From Anabaena cylindrica PCC 7122 (GTDB lineage: Bacteria > Cyanobacteriota > Cyanobacteriia > Cyanobacteriales > Nostocaceae): 64,000 nucleotides of DNA. Location: assembly GCF_000317695.1 (NCBI RefSeq), contig NC_019771.1, positions 1,240,001 through 1,304,000 of the forward strand, given 5' to 3'. Numbering within the stretch: position 1 is the first letter of the stretch; every line of letters begins with the position of its first letter. A model generated the notes under the pieces. That model saw only the letters and a list, made by a program, of their open reading frames with translations. It was not told where the DNA came from and did no database searches. This document shows positions 46,191-53,813 of this stretch, piece after piece. The position numbers and the translations under genes are program-made.

Positions 46191-46238
46191 TCCATTGCTC
46201 CGCAACGCTGACGCGAACAACCCAACCTACATCATTTT
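46187..46238. repeat. Inverted repeat with TTGGGTT arms
   Basis: TGTTGGGTTTCGTTCC on the left and AACCCAACCTACA on the right can pair. Similar sequence occurs at 54944-54977. This is a common cyanobacterial intergenic repeat. Confidence 0.6.
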
Positions 46239-46396
46239 ATTTTTTGAGCTTAACTGACAAGTATTGCTTCTGTATTAATGGCTCAATAGCTTGAACTATC
46301 ACGTTTTCTGGTAATAAGTCCCTTCTCAAAAAGCTCTCATTTCAACAGTAGCCGCAGTATAATTTAGGATATATAAACCTATTGCACAAAGTGAAA

Positions 46397-46660
46397 ATGT
46401 TATCTATCAACCTAGATCAAGAAACAGAAAGCTACTTGGCAGAAATCATTACCCAAGAGAATATTACCTCTGAAGAACTGCTAAAAAAACTAATTTACCA
46501 ACATTGGCAAACCTTAAAACCTCGTCAAACCTTAGCTCAAAGACGAGGAAGCCACCCGAAATATCTATTACAGGATGCTTCACCTGATTTATCATTACGA
46601 GAAAATCGTAAAAGAACCGTTGCAGAATATATCCAAAATCGTCATCAAAAACATAATTAA
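46397..46660 (+). CDS. VapB-like antitoxin
   Basis: An 87-residue protein starting MLSINLDQETESYLAEIITQ, an N-terminal strand-helix start typical of ribbon-helix-helix antitoxins, with a basic C-terminal tail for toxin contact (RENRKRTVAEYIQNRHQKHN). The frame can open at TTG 46382, but ATG 46397 is the best start. Its stop overlaps the toxin start by one base (TAATG), the usual translational coupling in such pairs. Confidence 0.75.
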   Translation: MLSINLDQETESYLAEIITQENITSEELLKKLIYQHWQTLKPRQTLAQRRGSHPKYLLQDASPDLSLRENRKRTVAEYIQNRHQKHN

Positions 46661-47088
46661 TGAAGGACTATCCTCCCATTATTCTGACAGATAGCAGTAT
46701 TTTATTCGCTTACTACAGCGTCAAAGATAATTATAATGAATCCGTTTGTAATTTTTTTGAACAATGTTCGAGTGAACTAATTACCACCACTGCTTGTGTA
46801 ACTGAAGTCATGTACCTTTTAAGTAGGGATTATCGTACACAAAATGAATTTCTCAAAGATTTAGCTCAAAAGCTTTATCAATGTATTCCTCTGGTATCAC
46901 AAGACTTTACAAGGATTAGAGAACTCAACGAACAATATGCTGACTTACCAGGCGATTTTGCTGACTTATCCTTAATTACTATATCTGAAAGACTCAATAT
47001 TGCCGCAATCGTTACATTAGATACTGATTTTGATATTTACCGTCGTTATCGAAAACAACCTTTTGAAAGAGTGTATTTAGATTCTTAA
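46660..47088 (+). CDS. PIN-domain (VapC-like) toxin ribonuclease
   Basis: A 142-residue PIN protein with the acidic active-site set: Asp11 in ILTDSSILFAYY, Glu in CVTEVMYLLSR, Asp in GDFADLSLITISERL and Asp in VTLDTDFDIYRRY. VapC toxins cleave tRNA or rRNA when not bound by their antitoxin. All residues are present, so this appears to be the one intact pair in a region full of broken ones. Confidence 0.87.
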   Translation: MKDYPPIILTDSSILFAYYSVKDNYNESVCNFFEQCSSELITTTACVTEVMYLLSRDYRTQNEFLKDLAQKLYQCIPLVSQDFTRIRELNEQYADLPGDFADLSLITISERLNIAAIVTLDTDFDIYRRYRKQPFERVYLDS

Positions 47089-47120
47089 GGTGAGAAGATG
47101 ATTATCTATTTTGGTTTGAG

Positions 47121-47195
47121 ATAGCGATACGGAAAATATTCAGGCACTTAGTTGAGGTAAAATACGTTATGATTATTTATTATGGCAAATAGTAA
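47121..47195. repeat. Interspersed repeat, copy 1
   Basis: GGAAAATATTCAGGCACTTA and the following GTTGAGGTAAAATACGTTAT, GATTATTTATTATGGCAAAT match 54430-54490 with few differences. No terminal inverted repeats were seen, so its nature is unclear. Confidence 0.6.
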
Positions 47196-47356
47196 TATTG
47201 TAGGGTGCGCTATAGGATGCAAGCTGTAATGCACCACTACGCAAAAATTATAAATTACCTTGGATAAAACCCACATAAGTTAATCTAGTATCTACCGAAA
47301 AATCAAAGGATAATATCCATCAATGATTCACATATTTTTGAATAACAGAAATAATA
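47196..47356. other. Gap between the VapBC pair and the frameshifted gene
   Basis: No gene is seen. GTAGGGTGCGC near 47203 recalls the element at 6340-6402 but lacks a clear right end. Confidence 0.4.
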
Positions 47357-47675
47357 TTAGCTTGGTAATTGTTGAGTAACATATTCAATTGCTTCTAACT
47401 TTTGCAGAGAATTAGTTAATTTTTCTTTGATTTTTATCTCCCCAGCCCAACTCACATATTCTTCGTCACCTCCTTCTAGGTCTTCTGCTGTCCAATGCGT
47501 GAAAAAAAAACTCGGACGAAACTTGATATTTTGCTTCAAATTCCATCAATAAGTTATTGGTTTTTGCTAATGAGCGTTGTAAGCTTTTAATCTCAGATTC
47601 AATGGCTGTTCTAATTAAATTTTGGACAATTTCAATATCGGGAGAATCGGATTTAATTTGTAGTTGCAATATCAT
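47357..47675 (-). pseudogene. Coiled-coil hypothetical protein frameshifted at a T9 run
   Basis: The first frame from ATG 47675 encodes MILQLQIKSDSPDIEIVQNL onward to KYQVSSEFFF. The other frame continues with THWTAEDLEGGDEEYVSWAG to a natural-looking end EAIEYVTQQLPS. The switch is at nine consecutive T on the minus strand (47502-47510); eight would keep the frame. A joined protein of about 105 residues, helical and coiled, is implied. A sequencing error or slippage that restores the frame is possible. Confidence 0.65.
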
Positions 47676-47713
47676 GTTTACGTCAAATAAATTGTGTAAG
47701 GCTAAGTTTAAGT

Positions 47714-47794
47714 TTAATTAACGCTGTTGTTGCTGAGTTCGGGACTGTCGTTAATAAACCACAAAAAGGTATGGGTATCTAGGAGTATTTTCAT
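47714..47794 (-). pseudogene. Truncated VapC toxin
   Basis: The ATG at 47794 overlaps the antitoxin stop by one base and opens a PIN start, MKILLDTHTFLWFINDSPEL, containing the first catalytic Asp. The frame then reaches SNNSVN and a stop at 47714. The remaining about 100 residues, with the other acidic ligands, are gone, so the toxin is dead. Confidence 0.75.
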
Positions 47795-48018
47795 TACATA
47801 TACTCCTTAAATTCTTCGAGACGAGCATCAAAATCGGGAGCAATTTTTATCTGTCCTTTGGCACTGCCCCGTTGTCGTCTTTTAGTAGGTGATATTTGCG
47901 TGATTTTGAGGATAGGGAGATTATTACGGGTAATAATGATCTCTTCTCCTTGCAGGGCAATTTGAAATAATTGAGGTAGTTGAATTTGAACTTGGGTAAT
48001 GTCTATCTGTTGCATCAT
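47794..48018 (-). CDS. Phd/YefM-type antitoxin, now without a functional toxin
   Basis: A 74-residue protein. IDITQVQIQLPQLFQIALQG and EEIIITRNNLPILKITQ are the Phd-type DNA-binding and dimer region; the C-terminal FDARLEEFKEYM is the toxin-binding tail. The start may be the second Met. Its cognate VapC directly downstream is reduced to 26 codons, so this is an orphan antitoxin that may still bind its operator. Confidence 0.8.
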   Translation of the reverse strand: MMQQIDITQVQIQLPQLFQIALQGEEIIITRNNLPILKITQISPTKRRQRGSAKGQIKIAPDFDARLEEFKEYM

Positions 48019-48123
48019 TTAGTTCCTTGATAGTTGATTGCCGATTTGTCTATATTTTAATATTATTAATCGCGTTTACAGATAGCTTTTATGGCTTACG
48101 CCACGTTACTCTATCAGCAAACC

Positions 48124-48250
48124 CTACTTCATGCTAACCTGTCCATTCACCAGCATCGGTAACAGCCAATCCCGAAGTTGGGTTAGTTGTTGATGATCAA
48201 ATTTTGACTGTAGATCGATTGGTGGAATAGTTAGCTTTAATTACTCTATA
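48124..48250 (-). pseudogene. hsdS: C-terminal relic of a type I restriction specificity subunit (HsdS)
   Basis: The minus strand reads LKLTIPPIDLQSKFDHQQLT, then QLRDWLLPMLVNGQVSMK and a stop at 48124-48126. The phrase QLRDWLLPML-NGQV is the usual tail of HsdS proteins. Nothing of the rest of the gene, nor hsdM or hsdR, is present. Confidence 0.7.
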
Positions 48251-48270
48251 GCAATCCTCTAAGAATCTTC

Positions 48271-48939
48271 TCATGGATTTAAGCGATAACCTACTCCACG
48301 AACGGTTTCGATGAGGTTGCTACCTAATTTTTTTCGCAAATATCCAACATAGACATCGACAATATTCGACCCAGGCTCGTAATCATATCCCCAGACTCTA
48401 TCAAGCAGTTGCTGGCGGCTTAGAACCTGTCCTGGATGACGAAAAAAAGTTTCCGCTAAGATAAACTCACGGAAAGGTAGTTCGATTAACTGATTATTTA
48501 CCTTTACTTTTCTAGTTCTCAAATCTAAAACAATATTATGAGCATTCAGAGTAAATTGTTCTGATGTAGAGATTTGATTGACTGTTCTGAGACGAACTCG
48601 AATACGGGCAAGTAACTCTTCAAATCGAAAGGGTTTTGTCATGTAGTCATCTGCACCAGCTTCTAAACCAAATACCTTATCTTGGAGATCATCACGGGCA
48701 GTCAAAATCAGGATGGGTAGAGTTGCACCTTGCCCACGCAGGTCTTTCAAGACTTCAAAGCCATCTTTACCAGGTAGTCCTAAATCGAGGATCAGAAGTT
48801 CAAACATACCACTTAGCCCTAATGACACTGCCTTTTGGGCATCGGTAGCAACAGTGGTGATAAAACCGTGACTCTTAAGACCTTTTTCGATAAAGGAGGC
48901 AATGCGGGGTTCATCTTCTGCAATCAGAATTTGTGACAT
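48271..48939 (-). CDS. OmpR-family response regulator
   Basis: A 222-residue regulator. The receiver domain has the acidic pair EDEPR, phosphoacceptor Asp in LLILDLGLPGKDGFEVL, Thr in ILTARD and Lys in MTKPFRFEEL. The C-terminal winged helix has LPFREFILAETFFRHPGQVL and DVYVGYLRKKLG, with a typical ETVRGVGYRL end. It lies 11 bases after the kinase gene, so the two form an operon and a signalling pair. Closest in style to metal- or redox-responsive regulators such as RppA/NrsR, but the stimulus is unknown. Confidence 0.93.
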   Translation of the reverse strand: MSQILIAEDEPRIASFIEKGLKSHGFITTVATDAQKAVSLGLSGMFELLILDLGLPGKDGFEVLKDLRGQGATLPILILTARDDLQDKVFGLEAGADDYMTKPFRFEELLARIRVRLRTVNQISTSEQFTLNAHNIVLDLRTRKVKVNNQLIELPFREFILAETFFRHPGQVLSRQQLLDRVWGYDYEPGSNIVDVYVGYLRKKLGSNLIETVRGVGYRLNP

Positions 48940-48950
48940 TGATTTTCTTT

Positions 48951-50417
48951 CTATGCTTGAAGAGGATTAAGGGGTATGACAATTAAAAAGGTTGATCCTG
49001 TTCCTGGTTGACTTTGGAGTTGAATCGAGCCACGGTGTGCTTCTACGATGCCTCGGACAATTGATAATCCCAACCCCGAACCATCTGAATGACGATGACT
49101 ATTCTTGACACGAGCAAACCGCTCAAAAATGCGTTCTTGCTCAGAGAGGTCAATTCCTTCTCCCGTATCCTGAACCCATATTCTCAATTTCCCATGATTG
49201 AGAGAAGCACCTAATGTAATGCGATCGCTTTCCTGGGTATGTTGGACAGCGTTCTGAGCTAAATTCATCACTGCTTGGGTAAGACGTTGGCGATCGCCAA
49301 CCAATACTCCTTTGACCTTGATCTGAAATTGCCAATTCCGATGAGCTAAAGCCTGTACTTTGGTAGATAGTGTGTCTAAAAAAGATTGAGCATCAATGGT
49401 TTCTAGTAGTAAAAAGTCTGGACGCTCAGACTTTGCCAATAAACTCAGATCATCTACCAGCCGACTCATGCGGTCAATCTCGTCAATTACTAAATTAATG
49501 GTGTCCTGTTCAATACCAGAAGCCTGATCTAGATCGATTAGTTCCAAATGCCCTCGAATGATTGTGATAGGTGTTCTGAGTTCATGACCGACATCATTCA
49601 TAAAGTGTCGTTGACTAACAAAGGCAGCTTCTAAACGATTCATCATGGCGTTGAAAGAGTTTGTTAATTCAGCCAGTTCTCCACTTGTTTGTACTTCGAT
49701 TCGTTCGTTGAGATTTGTCTCAGTGATTTTAATTGCTGTAGAAATAATCGAGCTAAGAGGAGAAAGGACTTTTCCTGCCATAAACCAGGTAACAACAACA
49801 GATAAGATAAAGACACCTATCATCACCCAAAAAACTATTTTGAGGGTATCAAAAGCTTCTTCTTGTTCTCCACGTACAGCATGGACAACTATCAAACGTC
49901 CAATAATCTGTTCTTGAAAATGAATAGGTTTAACGATATATAGAATATTGCCAGTCTTCGTATTAGGTTGTAGTTTAATTCCCTCCTGGAATGTTTGTAT
50001 TTTTATCAAGGACTGCATCAATGGTGATTCAGGCTGCAATATCTTAGGCAGTGCTTCTGGACTGGATCGATAAAAATCTTTATTCAAGACACCGATAAGA
50101 TAAGTGTCATCTTCTGGGATGCGTCGTGAGAGATAAATATTAAACAAGTTAGCGAGTTGCCCAGCATCTTTTGGATATTTTATTTCTTGATTCTTGAGAG
50201 CTAATTTAGATTTAATACGACTGTCATTATCAAGGAGTCCTTCTAATATCTCTACTTCTTCTCTAATATCTTCAGTAACTCGATTAGCAATTGCAGAAGA
50301 TACAAATCTGAATATTAACGGTACTGTAATAACTAAAAATAAAGATAATAAAATAAAATAAAAAATAAAAATTCTTGACCGAATAGAAGTAAATATAGTT
50401 TTTCGATAATTCCACAT
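48951..50417 (-). CDS. Membrane sensor histidine kinase
   Basis: A 488-residue kinase. It has a membrane helix near 15-37, an extracytoplasmic sensor of about 150 residues, a second helix (FWVMIGVFILSVVVTWFMAG), a HAMP domain, a HisKA box with the phosphorylated His in NDVGHELRTPITIIRGHLEL, and a HATPase domain with N-box LNLAQNAVQHT, G1 DTGEGI and G2 GSGLGLSIV. The sensor region has no recognised metal-binding cluster. A composite of repeat elements at 50456-50755 lies directly upstream and may have displaced the original promoter. Confidence 0.93.
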   Translation of the reverse strand: MWNYRKTIFTSIRSRIFIFYFILLSLFLVITVPLIFRFVSSAIANRVTEDIREEVEILEGLLDNDSRIKSKLALKNQEIKYPKDAGQLANLFNIYLSRRIPEDDTYLIGVLNKDFYRSSPEALPKILQPESPLMQSLIKIQTFQEGIKLQPNTKTGNILYIVKPIHFQEQIIGRLIVVHAVRGEQEEAFDTLKIVFWVMIGVFILSVVVTWFMAGKVLSPLSSIISTAIKITETNLNERIEVQTSGELAELTNSFNAMMNRLEAAFVSQRHFMNDVGHELRTPITIIRGHLELIDLDQASGIEQDTINLVIDEIDRMSRLVDDLSLLAKSERPDFLLLETIDAQSFLDTLSTKVQALAHRNWQFQIKVKGVLVGDRQRLTQAVMNLAQNAVQHTQESDRITLGASLNHGKLRIWVQDTGEGIDLSEQERIFERFARVKNSHRHSDGSGLGLSIVRGIVEAHRGSIQLQSQPGTGSTFLIVIPLNPLQA

Positions 50418-50455
50418 AAAACTAATTACAGTTATGAATTAAATCTAGTTATTCA

Positions 50456-50508
50456 TATAGCCTTTCCCACTCTAGTTAGATACAAAATTACCCCTCCCCA
50501 ACCCTCCC
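50456..50508 (+). repeat. MITE A copy 7, left half only
   Basis: TATAGCCTTTCCCACTCTAG through CCAACCCTCCCC matches the left half of the family, then stops at element I. The right half of MITE A is missing. Confidence 0.85.
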
Positions 50509-50518
50509 CGTTTACGGG

Positions 50519-50696
50519 GCTACGGTGTACACACAAGTCCTATTTAAGATTAAATCGGCGGTTAGAAACCGCAACTACACAGGCAAAACCAGTATTGTTT
50601 CTTAGTCCACGCAGGTGGACTTTGTTTGTGTAGCCGTGATTTATAATCGCCAGGGCTTGTTTTGGGTAATCAGATCACTTGTGTGTACACCGTAGC
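50519..50696. mobile_element. Element I, copy 2, at a chimeric repeat junction
   Basis: 20-base terminal inverted repeats GCTACGGTGTACACACAAGT bound 178 bases. The interior is unlike copy 1 and contains hairpins GCGGTTAGAAACCGC and GTCCACGCAGGTGGAC. The flanks are half of MITE A on the left and the right part of MITE B on the right, with no matching duplication. Confidence 0.8.
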
Positions 50697-50755
50697 CTTT
50701 TTAAGGGGGGTTAGGGGGGATCTTGATACAACCGAATACTTTTCAAACATCCTCT
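50697..50755. repeat. MITE B fragment, right end
   Basis: CCTTTTTAAGGGGGGTTAGG followed by GGGGATCTTGATACAACC and TTTTCAAACATCCTCT matches the right half of MITE B. The left half is absent. Confidence 0.75.
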
Positions 50756-50880
50756 AATTATGTCAAACAATTTTACCAAGAAGCGACGCTTCCCTCGCCG
50801 TAGGCATCGCTTCTTGGTACAGAGTTAGTAAATGAAAGTGGAGTTTATCAAAGTATTCTTCTCAAAAATCACTGTGATTG

Positions 50881-51447
50881 TTATAACTTTGCACATTGAT
50901 CTTCTTTACTACCTTGAACGATATTACCGCCACCAACTGGACTAGGAGCATTTTCTTTACACTGCAAATTGCCATTAATGCGATTTTTCTGAATTGTCAC
51001 TCCCCCAGTATTTTGAACGGCTTGTAAATTTCCGCCGATTTGGTTTTGGTTAGCAACCATTTTTCCTGAGTTTGACTCGAACTGCACATCTCCAGTAACG
51101 CGTGTACTCACCACACGAGCAGCACTACCTTGCTTGACTTGGATGCTTCCACCCACGGTAGCACTAGAATTTACATCTACTAGAGTTGCTCCCTCTGCTT
51201 GAATACTGCCATTTACTTTTGCACCTATAGCCTTGAGGGTTGCTCTGCGTTCGACAACAATATTTCCTTTAACAGTTGTTCCTTTGAGTGTACAAGTTTT
51301 GCCTTGAGGTACTTTCACATTATCAACGGTGATTGCACCTAAGCTTCCTTGACAAGCTATTTCTTCTGCGATCGCAACGTGAGGGAACATCAGACTAGTG
51401 CTAAGTCCGATCAATGTCATTGCTACACCAGTAATTGATTTTAGCAT
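50881..51447 (-). CDS. Secreted repeat protein, probably beta-helical
   Basis: A 188-residue protein. An N-terminal signal peptide (ITGVAMTLIGLSTSLMFPHVAIAEE) is followed by short turns of about 15-20 residues: VKGNIVVERRATLKAIGAKV, NGSIQAEGATLVDV, GGSIQVKQGSAARVVSTRVT, GDVQFESNSGKMVANQNQIG, GNLQAVQNTGG and NGNLQ. The G-[ND/G]-[IVL]-x pattern suggests a right-handed beta-helix like bactofilin or parallel-repeat adhesins. Cysteines near both ends may form disulphides. Function unknown. Confidence 0.7.
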   Translation of the reverse strand: MLKSITGVAMTLIGLSTSLMFPHVAIAEEIACQGSLGAITVDNVKVPQGKTCTLKGTTVKGNIVVERRATLKAIGAKVNGSIQAEGATLVDVNSSATVGGSIQVKQGSAARVVSTRVTGDVQFESNSGKMVANQNQIGGNLQAVQNTGGVTIQKNRINGNLQCKENAPSPVGGGNIVQGSKEDQCAKL

Positions 51448-51541
51448 GATGGTTAAAGTGTTTGTGAAAGGTTACAGTTATTAATGTCACACTGATACAT
51501 GAAACTTCTTTAAATAACTCATGAGAAAAAATTCATCTATG

Positions 51542-51576
51542 AAAAAGCAACCCGAAGTATTTTTTACTTGGGTTGC
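51542..51576 (-). terminator. Terminator of psbA
   Basis: On the minus strand GGCAACCCAAGTA and TACTTCGGGTTGC pair as a long stem, followed by TTTTTC. It lies about 50 bases after the psbA stop. Confidence 0.85.
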
Positions 51577-51622
51577 CTGGACTGTTTTTGATAGGATTAG
51601 AAAAAACTGAATTCAGAATCAA

Positions 51623-52705
51623 TTAACCGTGAATAGCAGGAGCAACTAAAGCTATAGGTTGAATATCCCCAGCAGCTAAATCTAAGGGGAAGTTATGAAC
51701 GTTGCGTTCGTGCATTGTTTCAATTCCCAAGTTAGCGCGGTTTAAAATATCAGCCCAAGTATTAATTACAGTACCTTGAGAATCAAGAAGGGAATGGTGA
51801 AAGTTAAAGCCATTGAGGTTAAAGGCAAAAGAGGATACACCCAAGGCTGCACACCAGATACCAAGTACTGGCCAAGCACTTAAGAAGAAGTGTAAAGCAC
51901 GACTATTGTTAAAAGATGCGTATTGGAAGATCAATCTGCCGAAATAGCCGTGAGCCGCAACAATATTATAGGTTTCTTCTTCTTGTCCGAATTTATAACC
52001 TTGATTTTGGGATTCGTTTTCAGTGGTTTCTCGCACTAAGGAGGAGGTGACTAGAGAACCGTGCATGGCAGAGAATAAAGCACCACCAAAGACACCAATT
52101 ACTCCCAACATATGAAATGGGTGCATGAGAACGTTGTGTTCTGCTTGCAGTACAAACATGAAGTTAAAAGTACCACTAATTCCTAAAGGCAATCCGTCAG
52201 AGAAGGAACCTTGACCTATGGAGTAGACTAATATCACCGCAGTGGCAGCAGAAACAGGTGCGCTGTAGGCGATCGCAATCCAAGGACGCATCCCTAAACG
52301 GTATGATAATTCCCACTGGCGACCCAAGTAGCAGAAAATACCTATCAGAAAATGGAAAATAATTAATTGGTAAGGGCCACCATTATATAACCACTCATCT
52401 AAAGTAGCGGCTTCCCAAATGGGGTAAAAGTGCAATCCAATAGCATTGGAGGTAGGAACAACCGCAGCAGTAATAATGTTATTCCCATAGAGTAAAGAAC
52501 CACTCACCGGTTCACGAATACCATCTATGTCTACAGGTGGTGCGGCAATAAAAGCAATAACGAAACAAATGGTTGCTGTTAAAAGTGTAGGAATCATCAG
52601 TACACCAAACCAACCAATGTACATCCGGTTGTTGGTGCTGGTAATCCAATTGCAAAATTTATCCCAAAGATTGTTACTTTGGCTTTGTTGCAGAGAAATA
52701 GTCAT
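51623..52705 (-). CDS. psbA: Photosystem II D1 protein, low-oxygen-type (D1') variant
   Basis: A 360-residue D1. The start is ATG 52705 (MTISLQQSQ); the frame is open 28 codons further upstream but that is leader. All key ligands are present: Tyr161, Asp170, Glu189, His190, His198, His215, Ser264, His272, His332, Glu333, His337, Asp342 and Ala344, with a 16-residue C-terminal extension cut by CtpA. Residue 130 is Gln. Ala80 and Ala286 replace the usual Gly and Thr, two of the changes that mark the D1' form induced under micro-oxic conditions; residue 158 is Ile, not Phe, and 162 is Ser, not Pro. Divergent from petC. Confidence 0.95.
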   Translation of the reverse strand: MTISLQQSQSNNLWDKFCNWITSTNNRMYIGWFGVLMIPTLLTATICFVIAFIAAPPVDIDGIREPVSGSLLYGNNIITAAVVPTSNAIGLHFYPIWEAATLDEWLYNGGPYQLIIFHFLIGIFCYLGRQWELSYRLGMRPWIAIAYSAPVSAATAVILVYSIGQGSFSDGLPLGISGTFNFMFVLQAEHNVLMHPFHMLGVIGVFGGALFSAMHGSLVTSSLVRETTENESQNQGYKFGQEEETYNIVAAHGYFGRLIFQYASFNNSRALHFFLSAWPVLGIWCAALGVSSFAFNLNGFNFHHSLLDSQGTVINTWADILNRANLGIETMHERNVHNFPLDLAAGDIQPIALVAPAIHG

Positions 52706-52759
52706 AATTTTTAATTCCGAGGTTAATCGTTGTTCAAGGCAAGTTAACCTTATGTCTTT

Positions 52760-52789
52760 ATTTAACTGCATAGTTATATAGTTTGTCAA
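52760..52789 (-). promoter_or_regulatory. Probable psbA promoter
   Basis: On the minus strand TTGACA (52784-52789) is followed after 18 bases by TTAAAT (52760-52765). A start near 52753 would give a leader of about 48 bases, typical of psbA. Confidence 0.45.
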
Positions 52790-53010
52790 GTAAATTTTTA
52801 TATTATGCTGAAATAATATTTTATAGCCAGAGAGGTTGAGGGGTGATAAACGGTGTGTAATCTAGGCTGGGATTGAGTTTTACTTTGATGAATGTGAAAA
52901 AGATAAGAATTCATCACCAAGAGGAGTTTTGAGCGCATCTTTTGTCTGAAAAGCTTGCTCTGTCAAGAATTTACAGCATTTATGATCTTTGAGACAGACT
53001 AATTTACTCT

Positions 53011-53039
53011 TTGAGCAAATTACTAAATAGTAATATAAT
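53011..53039 (+). promoter_or_regulatory. Sigma70-type promoter of petC
   Basis: TTGAGC at 53011-53016 and a perfect TATAAT at 53034-53039 are 17 bases apart. Transcription would begin near 53046, with AGGAGG placed before the ATG at 53121. Confidence 0.65.
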
Positions 53040-53120
53040 AGAAATATAAATAATGTTTACTGAAGCAAAACATTAACCAATGGACTCAAGAATTATACTT
53101 AAATTAGGAGGTATAAATTC

Positions 53121-53654
53121 ATGACCAAAAGTCTTCCTATAGAAAGTCCCTCAATGTCGAGGCGACAACTTCTAAACTTTCTGACAGGTGCAGTTGTTGC
53201 CACTACAGCCAGCAGCTTACTATATCCTGCGGCTAAATTCTTTGTTGCCCCTACAGAAGCAAGTGAAGATGGTTCTATTTTCGCTAAAGATATTCATGGA
53301 AATCTCATTCCTGCGAAACAGATTTTGACTGAACCGGCTGGAACTCGTGCTTTAGTTGGAGGTTTAGCAACAGAACCTACCTATCTAACAATGCAGTCTG
53401 ATGGCACTCTGCATCCTTGGGGAATTGTCGATAACTGTACGCATTTGGGTTGTACCTTTCCTTGGAATGCCAATGACAATCAATTTCAGTGTCCCTGTCA
53501 TGGTTCTCGCTATGATGCTGATGGGAAAGTAGTACGGGGACCTGCACCTCTTCCTCTCAAGCTTGTTGGTGTGAAGGTGGAAGAAGAGTATATCCGCATT
53601 TCACCTTGGACAGAAATTGACCCCCGGACTGGTGAAAAACCCTGGTGGGTATAG
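53121..53654 (+). CDS. petC: Rieske iron-sulfur protein of the cytochrome b6f complex
   Basis: A 177-residue Rieske protein. An N-terminal twin-arginine-like start (SRRQLLNFLTGAVVATTASS) anchors it in the thylakoid membrane. The cluster ligands lie in CTHLGC and CPCHGS, and the proline loop is GPAPLPLKL. It passes electrons from plastoquinol to cytochrome f. Nostocales carry several petC genes; placement next to a D1' gene and the strong AGGAGG site suggest a stress or low-oxygen isoform. Start ATG 53121. Confidence 0.93.
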   Translation: MTKSLPIESPSMSRRQLLNFLTGAVVATTASSLLYPAAKFFVAPTEASEDGSIFAKDIHGNLIPAKQILTEPAGTRALVGGLATEPTYLTMQSDGTLHPWGIVDNCTHLGCTFPWNANDNQFQCPCHGSRYDADGKVVRGPAPLPLKLVGVKVEEEYIRISPWTEIDPRTGEKPWWV

Positions 53655-53813
53655 TAGTTTGATTTTATGGAGAGCTAAATCTGCGATCGCTTCCTCAAGG
53701 CGTAAGCATTGCTCTCCCAGTCATTGAGACACGAAAGTTTTTAATATTAGTGGTGGGATGATGGAGTAGAGGCAATGAGGGCTGGAAGTTTGTACTAGCA
53801 AGGATTAAGACTC

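Noticed and set aside
52706..52789. N-terminal extension of D1 to 388 residues
   Set aside because: D1 proteins start at the MT(T/I)xLQ motif; the extra codons coincide with the promoter and leader.
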